This document shows positions 36,201-45,634 of a stretch of 64,000 bases of DNA, piece by piece. This stretch comes from Cryptomeria japonica (taxonomy: Eukaryota; Streptophyta; Pinopsida; Cupressales; Cupressaceae): assembly GCF_030272615.1 (NCBI RefSeq), contig NC_081406.1, forward strand, positions 398,674,939-398,738,938, read 5' to 3'. The notes beneath the pieces are model-generated. The model had not been told where the DNA came from and ran no database searches. It saw only the letters and a program-made list of their open reading frames with translations. Position 1 is the stretch's first letter. Each line of letters begins with the position of its first letter. Position numbers and translations under genes: made by a program.

Positions 36201-38111
36201 GTAATGATCCTTACAAAGTTTGACATTGAATATGTGGAACACAAAGCCATAAAAGGATAGGTAATTGCTGATCAACTTGCTGAAGCTCCACTTGAGGATA
36301 CTCAACCACTACACATTGAGTTCCCAGATGAATCAATAATGCATCTTACTCAACAACCTTGGAAGATGTTCTTTGATGGGTCCTTTACTCAAAATGGTTC
36401 AGGTGCTGGCATACTATTCATTACTCCTTAGAAGTACTCAATTCCAAAATCTTATAAGATTCCATTCCCTTGCACAAACAACATTGCAGAATATGAAGCA
36501 TTGGTAAATGGAATAAAACTAGCCATTGAATGGAAGGTTGCTGAATTACATATTTATGGAGATTCTCAGCTGGTCATCAATCAAATCAACGATACATACC
36601 AAACTCGGGATGAGAAATTGATGCCTTACAAGAGGATGGTAGATGATTTCAAAAAGTATTTTGCTTTTGTATCATTCCAACAAATTCCTAGATCAGTAAA
36701 TAGAGAAGCCGATGCTATGGCTACCTTGGCATCTATACCTGAGCTACAGGAGTCCAATTTTCACTTTGATTTCCTGGTGGAAGAGTTACATTACCCTGCT
36801 TATGATTCTCCTCAGACCCAAATAGTCTATTCTATTATTGGACATGATTCATCCCGATACAGCCACATCTATTTCTATCTTTGTGACCAAATTATCCCTG
36901 AAAACCTTACTCGTAACGAGAAAAGAAACCTAACTCAAAATGCTTCACGATATGTTATCATAGCTAACGATTTATTTAGATGAGGTTTGGATGGTACTTT
37001 GCTTAGATGTCTAGAAACTGAAGAATCAAAACGTGCATTATCGGAGGTCCATGAAGGTATTTGTGGATCTCATTCAAATGGTTTTACTTTAGCTTGGAAA
37101 CTATTACGGGTTGGCTACTACTGGCCAGATATGGAAAAAGACGCCATAAAATTTGCTAAGACTTGTGAGAAATGTCAGCTTCATGGAAATCTCATACATG
37201 CCCCAGCGAGGGATCTCATACCATTCATTACACATTGGCCTTTTCAGCAATGGGCCTTTGATCTCATTGGTCAGATATATCCTGCTTCATCCAACGAACA
37301 TAAATTCATCATAACGGCCACTGAGTATTTCACCAAGTGGGTAGAGGCGATTCCGCTCATCAAAGAAATTGGTAAACAAGTCATCTTATTCATCCTAAAC
37401 TATATAATTTGTAGGTATGGGATACCTTCGTCCATCGTGACTGATAATGGAGGACAGTTCAAGAATAAAGACCTGGATGAACTTTGTGAGAAATTCAAAA
37501 TAAAGCAACACTGGTCATCAGTATATTACCCTCAAGGTAATGGACAAGCCAAGGCATCTAACAAAAACCTATTGACTATCTTGCATAGAATAGTGAACAA
37601 ATCCGGGAAAGATTGGCATCTGTAGCTCAATCCGGCACTATGGGCTTACAGAACAAGTATCAGAACACCTACTGGGGCTACACCTTTCTCTTTGGTGTAT
37701 GGGTCTGAAGTAGTATTACCTATTGAAGTAGAAATACCATCTTTAAGAGTTTCGTTGCAAGGTCTTGTTACTGATGAAGATCGTAGAATATCTAGATTGC
37801 AAGAACTCAAATTGCTGGATGAGCATCGGCAAGTGGCATTTAATCATCTCAGAGTGTATCAAAAGAGAATGTCCAGAGGGTATAACAAGAAAGTCCGACA
37901 AAGAGAATTTCAAGTTGGTGACCTAGTTCTGAGAGAAAATCCAAAAAATCAACAGTTTCGAGACAACAAAGGGAAGTTTGAACCCAACTGGTTGGGTCCC
38001 TATATCATTACTGTAGTCTTCGGCTCTGGTGCCTATTAACTCTCAACATCGGAAGGAGAACAGCTCCGAGAACCGATTAACACCATCCACCTGAAAAGAT
38101 TCTTTACTTAG
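30291..38111 (+). pseudogene. Tat-B gag-pol polyprotein, one frame with about 19 stops
   Basis: A single frame of about 2600 codons from ATG at 30291 (MLIQTRS) to TAG at 38109-38111 has no frameshift but about 19 in-frame stops. In order: gag core (FPFDKNLHMPQFP, 30815-31200); CDFHRNKGHNINNC (about 31750); protease DGGAGLN (about 32500); G-patch-like segment (33219-33320); RT with YVDD near 35490; RNase H (35800-36200); second RNase H (MFFDGSFTQNGSGAG, 36360-36750); integrase (37030-37620). The integrase catalytic Glu is Lys (GQAKASNK, near 37549), which alone should abolish strand transfer. Many stops sit where Tat-A has Gln or Arg (for example 36090, 36186, 36258, 36981, 37623, 38037), as C-to-T change at CAG, CAA or CGA would give. 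It can no longer encode its own proteins. Confidence 0.95.
34680..34765 (+). other. Paired GGTGAAAACC hairpin motif inside Tat-B pol
   Basis: The copy at 34680-34700 has CCAC-ATT-GTGG after GGTGAAAA; the one at 34743-34765 has CCTC-TCT-GAGG. They code for GENHIVAM and GENLSEEP. The position in the protease-RT linker matches the Tat-A pair at 11582-11666, but the stem bases and amino acids differ while pairing is kept. Confidence 0.75.
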
Positions 38112-38140
38112 CATTCTCTGCTCCAACAAACTGTACAGCG

Positions 38141-38397
38141 GAAAATGTCCTGAAGAAATCCTAAAAATCAGAAAATGTCCTGAAGAAATCATAAAAATCA
38201 GAAAATGTCCTGAAGAAATCATAAAAATCAGAAAATGTCCTGAAGAAATCCTAAAAATCAGAAAATGTCCTGAAGAAATCCTAAAAATTAGAAAATGTCC
38301 TAAAGAAATCCTAAAAAGCAGAAAATGTCCTGAAGAAATCCTAAAAATTAGAAAATGTCTTGAAGAAATCATAAAAATCAGAAAAAGTCTTGAAAAA
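38141..38397 (+). repeat. 30 bp tandem repeat with ATGTCCTGAA core, Tat-B
   Basis: Nine head-to-tail units of exactly 30 bases (gaaaatgtcctgaagaaatc plus a ten-base A-rich half) begin 30 bases after the pol stop; the last one degrades into poly-A. It is homologous in core and position to the Tat-A array at 7482-7753. Confidence 0.95.
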
Positions 38398-38430
38398 AAA
38401 AAAAAAAAAAAAAAAGAGAGAAAATGCCCT

Positions 38431-38516
38431 AGTGAAAACCTGGTAAATAGGCACCTTGGTAAAAAAAAATAAAAATGAATCTCTGCCAAGAAGGTGAAAA
38501 CCTGGTAAACAAGCGC
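38431..38516 (+). other. Paired GTGAAAACC hairpin motif in Tat-B 3' region
   Basis: The first copy (38431-38454) contains CCTG-GTAAA-TAGG, pairing with one G-U. The second (38493-38516) reads GGTGAAAACCTGGTAAACAAGCGCC, and its stem is mismatched. They lie outside any reading frame, just after the 30 bp repeats. Confidence 0.75.
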
Positions 38517-39028
38517 CTCTTGTACTCAAGCACTCCATCTATCAACGCAACGTTGGCATTTCCCGCTTTCAAGTATCTTTTGCTTTCGCTTGTACATATT
38601 TTCAGTCACTTTTGTGACATCCTGGTTCGTTGGAACCCTCATGACTTGAAACAGATCAATGTCCTAGTCTTAGGTTACTCGACAGAGCACATTACATATC
38701 CTAAGCAGTGTCAACCAAGTCATTATTCCGTTAGTGAAACTTGGTCAGCCACTCCGAGTCAGTCACCTGTCTCCTGACTACTACAGAGTTTTTATCACTG
38801 AGTTCACAAGCAAAACAACATAACAAAGAACAATTACTAAATAGTTTGAACTATGAATGGAAAATTTTCTTTGTATGCTGTCTTTTATATTGGTTTTCGA
38901 TTATTATCCCCCTGAGTAACTCGAGGAAGTCTGTATTGACTAAGAGGTGCAAGGATTGGGGGCATAATATTTTTTTTGTTTTCTGCTTGTAGGAATGATC
39001 CCGATGATCTGGAAATATATAAATTAGC

Positions 39029-39085
39029 TGGGTGTCTGTGATAAGAGCCTTCACATTAAGGTGAAATCGCCTCACATACCTCAAC
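39029..39085 (+). promoter_or_regulatory. TGGGTGTCTGTGATAAG block with hairpin, Tat-B
   Basis: The 17-base word at 39029-39045 is followed by ttcac-attaag-gtgaa (39050-39065, a five-pair stem) and then CGCCTCACATACCTC. Tat-C has the identical 17 bases at 53742-53758, a different five-pair stem and CGCCGCATAGACCTC. The shared order across families suggests a structured RNA signal. Confidence 0.7.
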
Positions 39086-39760
39086 TCCACAGGGAGGTCC
39101 ATGTCATTTCTTTGTCTATTTTGAGGGAATTTCTTTATGATGCAATTCGGGTCCCTGCGAAATCTGTCCAAGGATATGAACAAAAAAAGGGTCATTACGG
39201 ACAAGATAATTAATATTGCACATTGAAAAAGAAAGGAACTCTACCTTGACTGTTATGTTCGTTATGCTCAGTGATGAATCTTAAGTATTTTAAATCCAGT
39301 GACTAGGTTTAGGTTGCATTTTGCATATCATTTTGCATTTCATTCTGCATTTTAGAGAACCTAGGGTGATTTTGGTGTGATAATAATAATCTCTTTATCT
39401 TCAGAATGCGAGCTGAGAACATCATCATTTCTTACGCTAAGTGGTCTATTCATCATTATTTCTTCGATCGAGTACTTGTGTTTTGAGACGTTTAGCTGCA
39501 TACATAACATTTCATATAGATTCATTCATTAATCATTTGTAGTCATCTTATTACATAGAAAACAATTTTTTATTTTTTTTTGCACTGCTCATTTTCATTC
39601 ATTTATTTGCATATGAAAAGAAAAAAAAACATAGACATCCATTATCATTTGTAATACATACATTCATTCTAAAAAAGAAGTGCATACATATAGAATAAAG
39701 CATATAAAAACATCTCATAATTGAATTGACACAAGTACAATGAAGTCAAATCAGATCTTG

Positions 39761-39783
39761 TATATATATATATATATATATAT
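39761..39783. repeat. TA dinucleotide microsatellite
   Basis: About 11 TA repeats within the Tat-B 3' region, with no evident function. Confidence 0.95.
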
Positions 39784-39982
39784 CATCTCAAGTCTAAGAG
39801 TACAAAATGATGTCCAATGACATGTACAAACTCCCATCGGAGCAAGAATCGTATAGGCTACAAAAAAATGGGTGTGTCTACAAAAAAAAAAAAAAAATCC
39901 GAGCTACAAAAAGAATCATCTAGCTGGCACCCTCTCCCTCATTGCCTGGTGGAGGAGGAGGAGCCTGATGCCCGGGATCCTA

Positions 39983-41806
39983 TCAAGGTGCTCGTGCTCC
40001 CTCCAATCTAGCCATATACTACGAATAAGGTTGCACCTACTGTGCAATAGGAACTACAGCACTATACGCGGCTACATAATAAGATGCCCTACTGCTCTGG
40101 AGAAGGACCTCCTATCGCAGAGACTCTATCTCTTCTCTCGACTCTGCTCTCAAAGCCGCAATCTGGCGATCATGCTCAGTCCTCACCTCGGCCAGCTTTT
40201 GGTCTCGCTCTGCCAGCTGAGTCTGTGCCACTAACAACTGTGACTATAGCTCTGCAAGATGTGCTCTCATCGACCGACCTGTGTCAGCCCCCTGCTCTCT
40301 CGCAGGCTCTCCGCCACCATCTCCGCCACCATCGCCACCCGTGGCTCCGCCTTGCTCCTCTCGCCACTGACGGACCTGCCTCGGAGCTGCCCGCTCCTCC
40401 TCTCCCCCACCCAGCCTCATGCCTACTCTCCCAAGGGATCCACCCTCACCCCTCTGCTATCCAATGTCAGCTTGCACTCCGCTGCTGCTGGCACTAGGAT
40501 CACCGCCAGTCCATCGTGGAGCATCTGGTCTCTGGCCCTGTCCCTGCCTATGACCCTGTCTCTGTGCCTGTCCCTGTGCTGGTGCGGGGACATCATCCTC
40601 CACATCCTCGATATGAGGAGCATGCTCTCTAGGATCTGTAAACCGAGGGAATGGATGCTGCTGCAAATAATCCCTGTACTGGGGCAATACCCCCGCATCT
40701 GCTATATCCTCTAGGTAATCCCACTTCAAGCGGGGTAAACCTGTCAACTCCTGCATAGCCAAGGCATAAGATAGCCTAGGTCCCCAACCTTGCCTCTCCT
40801 CGTCCACATACCTAGCATATGTTGTAAACTCCTGTGAGATCCCCTAAGGCCAGCCATACTACCTCATCACTCATGAAATGACGAATTTCTCCACAACAGT
40901 CTGCGATCTCCCAATCAGTGGGCGTGTGACAAATAGATCTTTGCGCACTGCCCGCCAGTCATCCCATGGCTCTAACCCTCTATATGGTCACCATATGACA
41001 GCTATCAAGTCATCGAGCTGCCATCTTCAATAGTCTGTCTGGCCCAGATGGGGCTGTGTGATATATCCAGCATATCTATAAATGATCGATTGTCTTGGCT
41101 CCCTGCTGTCTGTCACTATCGGCCGACACATGGGAAGGTGCTCCCAAGCCCACACCTGCAAAATGTACACTCCAGCAGCCATGCTCCGCCCCTCTCTATA
41201 AACAATCTCATGCATCTCTTGATACATGTGGGCCAGTAAGCAAGAACCCCAGCCAAGTCTCTGAGGGGACTCTATCAATCACTCAAGCATCCAGCCCCAT
41301 CCGCTTTGGAAACCCTGCTGCCCTCGGTCTGGCATCAAAAAACACCCAATAAACTCTGCTAAGACACATGCTAGCAGATACTCCTCACTGTACCTGCTCA
41401 TTAGTATATCCCAACTCATAGAACGAGTCAAGATATCTGGATCCCTGAATACATTCCTCAGTGCCTGTAGTCCAGGTAACAATGCGGTATCATAGTCCAC
41501 CTTATCCCCAGTGAAAGGGATATGAAGAATCCTGTACATATCCTCAGGAGTGATGGTCAACTCCCCAACTGGCAAGTGAAAGGTATTATGCTTCGAATGA
41601 AATAGTTCTACCAATGCCGTGAGCATCCCGTGGTTCACACGGATATTAGGTACCCTCATCAGATGAGCCAAGCCGCATAAATCAACATGAGCTTGCTCCA
41701 CCTCAGACAAATCCTGAACTAAAGCCATCGTGGGTGGATATACACATCTAAAGAACACAAGAGGTAAAGAAACCTGCAAAACCCAACAATGAACATCAGA
41801 AAACAT
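39983..41806 (-). pseudogene. Antisense PMD-like gene of Tat-B
   Basis: A minus-strand frame from about 41806 (an ATG at 41728 starts MALVQDLSEVEQAHV) to TGA at 39983-39985, with several in-frame stops (near 41276 and 41027, around 40860-40900, and about 40457). The plant mobile domain covers the first 270 codons: NTFHLPVGELTITPEDMYRI, LMPDRGQQGFQSGWGWMLE, VYILQVWAWEHLPMCRPI. A Gln/Gly/Arg-rich part and a coiled-coil-like segment (about 40290-40110, LAELQSQLLVAQTQLAERDQ) follow, the same order as in Tat-A though only moderately similar in sequence. A splice acceptor-like tgttgggttttgcag ends near 41777, so the leader probably contains an intron. Its placement opposite gag-pol and next to the 3' LTR matches Tat-A. 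Confidence 0.85.
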
Positions 41807-41934
41807 TCCAAATTAGCCTGCAAGAGAAGTTTAACATCACGCAAATCCAAATAAGTTAAATACAAAACCAAAATTTCATGTTTACACTTTCAAAAATTGT
41901 CACTGTTTTCCGAACGACAAAACACAGTTAAACA

Positions 41935-42145
41935 GAATCTCGTACGAGTCAGAAATGGCTATTGTACAAGAAAATAGCCTCAAACGACAAAGTTCTATAC
42001 ATCGCACGACAAAATGGTCTTTTAAACGGCCTATCGTATGACACAAGGGTTGCTCTTGTATGACAATTCTAATGGGTTGAAATGATAAAACAAAATTTGC
42101 CAGTTTCTCATACAAGACAGGATCTTGTCTCGCATGATAAACCGA
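41935..42145 (-). repeat. TCGTACGA-type motif cluster, Tat-B antisense leader
   Basis: Copies such as ctcgtacgagtc, cgcacgac, tatcgtatgac and tctcataca occur over 210 bases just upstream of the antisense PMD gene. The same word family fills the Tat-B sense leader, so it marks both transcription units. Confidence 0.75.
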
Positions 42146-42899
42146 GAAACTCGACTTCAAACCCATCAAAAACGTGAAAAATACACAAAAAAATTCAAAT
42201 TTGGAAACATACAGAGGCTAAAGATTGATCACTTACCATTGGCTCGTAGTTTCGGGGTCAATTATGTCATCTCTGGCGCTCGAATCAATGCTGACGAGTA
42301 GGGACCACCAATTTTCTTCACATAAGGTTTTTTGAATTTTCAAACTTGGAGGGTTAAAATGACTTGAAAATGACACTTTTGTCCTATATATAGCCTAAAA
42401 CCTAATTTTTCAACTTGCTCCGATGGACACAAAAATTGTACCCTTGGCTAATGTGCCTGCTCTAATTCCATTTTCGGGATCGAAATTGAACTTCGAGATC
42501 GTCTTGCTAGTCAATTTCACAATTTTGACCACTTAGTGCTTTTTTCCATTAATGCTCATTCTTTCTTCAAATTGCACTCAATTTCAATGCTGAATCTTAA
42601 TTCAATTTCAATTCTACACATCCACATTTCAATTCTACCTATCAACTCTATGCTCAATTTCTCACCAATCATTGCCAAATCTTCAGAAAAATCCTCAAAA
42701 TCAATTTGTTCTTAAATCACTTATTTTCGCCACACAATTGCCTATAATCAACTACCCTCGCTATCTTTCAATTTCGCTCTCGAGGGGGCATACTCATGAC
42801 CTTATGACTTCACATCTCACAAGTCGAGAATTTTTTTTCAAATCTTCATCAAAAGTCGAGCAAAATCTTTCTAATTAAAATCCTCATCGCTAAGGGGCA

Positions 42900-43440
42900 T
42901 CTCAACTTCATCGCTTCACATCAAGTTGAAATATCTCGATCATCTGAATCAATCAATCACTAGAGGCATATCAGTTTCATCACTTCAAATCAAGCTGATA
43001 TTTGTCTTTCATCTGAATTAATCTCTTAACATTATTCAGTTTCATCACTTCAAATCAAACTGATTATTCGTTTAAAGTCAATCAAAAGTTTAAAGAGTTT
43101 CTTTGGTCATTCTAAATCTAAGCAGGTGTTCAGTATTCATTTCTTGATCAAGCTGGACAGTTTATTCTTTGCTCATCGTGTCTTGATCAATCAAGTTCAA
43201 GATCGATTTTTATCATTATTCACTGTATCTAAGATCAATCAAGTTCGAGATCAGTAAGATCCGCTTCTTGATCAATCAAGTTCAAGTTCGGTATCTTTGT
43301 TTTCTATCGTTCCTCAGTTCAATCAAGTTCAGGATCGGTATCACTTTAATCAGACCTCATTTATCTTTGTCACTTCGAATCAAGCTGACACCTCACTTTT
43401 TATCTAGTTCGTGATCAATCAAGTTCAGAACTGACATCTC
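42900..43440. repeat. Degenerate ATCAAGTTCAAGATC repeats, Tat-B 3' end
   Basis: About ten copies of gatcaatcaagttcaagatcgg and of tttcatcacttcaaatcaagctgat are mixed across 540 bases before the polypurine tract. There is no coding frame. Confidence 0.75.
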
Positions 43441-43487
43441 CTAGACATCACACATTCTTTGAATCAAAGCGTTGCTCGCACATTAAT

Positions 43488-43502
43488 TCAAAGAGGGGCA
43501 AA
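43488..43502 (+). promoter_or_regulatory. Tat-B polypurine tract
   Basis: tcaaagaggggcaaa directly precedes the 3' LTR start tgtaatacc. Confidence 0.9.
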
Positions 43503-44625
43503 TGTAATACCCTAAAATTGGTCATCTAAACCATGGGCCTCTAATCTCGACAACATCACCAAGGTCCTAACCAAAGGCAATTAAATCAATCTTGAGCACA
43601 TTATTAATTCCTTAATTATCAAAAATCACATGGCAAATCAACCAGTCAATATTAATTAAATATTTATTTAATTAATTGAATTATTTCAAGAATAATCATT
43701 TTGATCAATTATCCCATTTTAATTTATTAATTATCTTTGCATATTTAATTAATTAATAAATTTGCCATTCAATCATGTGAAAGGATTAATTTATTACAAA
43801 GAGTTGAATTGAAACAAAACAAAAGTAAAAAAAAAAAGAATTGAAGAGAGAGAAATCAAACTTGAGATATTATTTCTTTTTCTAAATTTAGAACTTGAAA
43901 TCAGAAAAGCAATTTAATTGAATTGTTGAATTATTCTCTAAAATTGGAACTCAAAGCTTTTCAGAAAAAGAAGTTCAGTTGCATTAAGAAAACTCTTTTC
44001 TTGATTAAATTGAAGAATTATCTATTTTTATCAGACGTGCATGGAATTAATTTATTATTATTTTTCAATGCAACTTGGACTTCTAATTTGAATGCATTTC
44101 AATTAAACTTATAATTGGAATCTATCTCAAGGTTAACTCAACCTGATTTCTCAATTATTTTTCAATTAATCCTAAATTGAGCTTTTTGTAATTCTCTATA
44201 AATTCAGTCTTCAGCTCTCATTCCATTTCACCCCAGAAATTTTTGAGAACATGCTTGGAAATTATTATCACGCTAATTTCGCTCAGGAGTCATTGAAATC
44301 ATTGTGCTTTTTTAGATTACTTGCATCCATTTTACATTCATTATTGCTTGCATGCATTGTTGCTTGAATTTGCTTGAATTACTCATCCATCTTGCATCCA
44401 TATAGCTTAATATCATATAGATTAAATCCTTCATCTTGGTGTAGTCTAGTCACTGGTATTGCTTATAAAAAATCTGAGAGCAATCTTATACTCGCATCTT
44501 TTAGAAGGCAATTAGTCGCTTTGCTATGGTTTATTTCTTATTGCTTATTGATTACTAACCATGCATATAATGACTTAATTGAAGTGTTGTGCTTGCAGCT
44601 ACAAGTTCACTTTTTCACACACACA
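43503..44625 (+). repeat. Tat-B 3' LTR
   Basis: Near-identical to 26885-28010, ending acacacaca, followed by the target duplication cttgg at 44626-44630. The differences are scattered single bases and short indels, including a dinucleotide-length change in the A-rich run near 43828. Confidence 0.95.
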
Positions 44626-44630
44626 CTTGG

Positions 44631-45375
44631 TATACACAATTTCCCACCTTTGAAGAGAAGTCCATCTTGGATCAAAAAATCAGAAAATTCCACATGATAC
44701 CTTTCATCAAGTTCAATACATAACTTGTAGTTCTCCTTGAAGTCCTCATCTGCAGCATACACACCTTTCAATGCATTAATCCCAATGCTTTCTAGTTGGA
44801 TTTCTGATATGGTTAATACTCTTCTACTTAGTGCATCAGCCACTTTGTTGGCTACCCCTTTCTTGTGTTTGATGGAGAAGGTGTAGGCTTGGAGGGATTC
44901 TACCCATTTAATATGTCTATGGCTTAAATTTTCTTGACTATTAATGAAACTCAAGGTTGAGTTTCCAGTATAGACCACAAATTCTTTTGGTAGCAAATAG
45001 TGCCTCCATTTTCTCAAAGACTGAACTAATGCATTCATTTCTAGGTCATAAGAAGAATATTTTCTCTTTTCCTCATTGAGATTTTCACTATGCTATAGGT
45101 CTGCCTTCTTGGCTTATGACTACTCCTATAGCCACATCACTAGCATCACATTCAATCTGAAACACCTTAATAAAGTCAGGTAAGGCAAGTACCAGTTGTT
45201 GAGCTACCTTTTTCTTGAGAGTTTCAAATGTCTCATCCGCCTCCTTTGTCCAAGAGAACCTACACTTTTGACCACCTTTTATAGTTTCCAACATTGGAGC
45301 ACATATCTGACTAAAACCTCTTAGGAACTTTCTATAAAATGTGGCTAATCCATGGAAACTTCTAACCTCACCAAG
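44631..45375 (-). pseudogene. Chromo-1: RT end and RNase H
   Basis: The other half of the chromovirus cut by Tat-B. Reading leftwards: SFHGLATFYRKFLRGFSQ at the right edge, FSWTKEADETFETLKK, VFQIECDASDVAIGVVISQEG, a short deletion that shifts frame near 45090, then MNALVQSLRKWRHYLLPKEF, VVYTGNSTLSFINSQ (the RNase H Asp of the usual TDH or SDH is lost) and VANKVADALSRR. It stops abruptly at 45375, where LINE-B begins, so most of RT, protease and gag are missing. Confidence 0.9.
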
Positions 45376-45634
45376 GATTTAGTTTTGTGAGGAGCTAGTT
45401 TTGAACTAGAGATAGAACATAACAAATTAAGGATGTCCATCACATCGTTAATCTCTTCTTTAGAAATTTGAAGAAAGAGAATGCTATCATCAATAAAGTG
45501 TGAGCTAATTACAGTTGTATTGGAAGTAATGGCTATAGCCCTTTCATGTTCATTTGGATGTACTTTTACATCAAATAACTAAGTGCATCCGTAGCGAAAA
45601 CATAGAGAAAAGGTCACAAAGGACAACCTAGTCT
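45376..45634 (-). pseudogene. LINE-B, first piece
   Basis: Matches LINE-A 22262-22515, including the FIDD box region in antisense. It starts abruptly at the Chromo-1 junction and ends with agtct at the Tat-C insertion. Confidence 0.85.

Larger units (their letters stand above)
38517..39982. other. Tat-B region between hairpin pair and antisense gene end
   Basis: No gene is supported. It contains TTGGGGGCATAA at about 38956, the conserved block at 39029-39085, T-rich text and a TA microsatellite at 39761-39783. Confidence 0.6.
26885..44625 (+). mobile_element. Tat-B: full-length Ty3/gypsy Tat-lineage retrotransposon
   Basis: A 17.7 kb element in plus orientation splits Chromo-1. LTRs lie at 26885-28010 and 43503-44625 (about 1.12 kb), start tgtaatacc and end cacacaca, and are about 98 percent alike by eye. 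The target duplication cttgg flanks it (26880-26884 and 44626-44630). Order: LTR, primer site, leader, gag-pol, repeats, antisense PMD gene, polypurine tract, LTR. It shares architecture with Tat-A, but the LTRs and primer site are unrelated by eye, so it is a separate Tat family. Confidence 0.95.

Noticed and set aside
30291-38111. Many separate short genes in the Tat-B internal region
   Set aside because: All lie in one frame and align end to end with the Tat-A polyprotein; they are pieces of one gene cut by stops.
38141-38397. Hammerhead ribozyme core: CTGAAGA and GAAA recur in each 30 bp unit
   Set aside because: The core words are near the CUGANGA...GAAA pattern, but no stem II or flanking helices can be drawn, and the repeat is explained by one A-rich unit.
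38043-38489. Minus-strand frame of about 148 codons with FRISSGHFLI repeats
   Set aside because: It is the antisense shadow of the 30 bp tandem repeat; frame openness follows from the unit length being a multiple of three.
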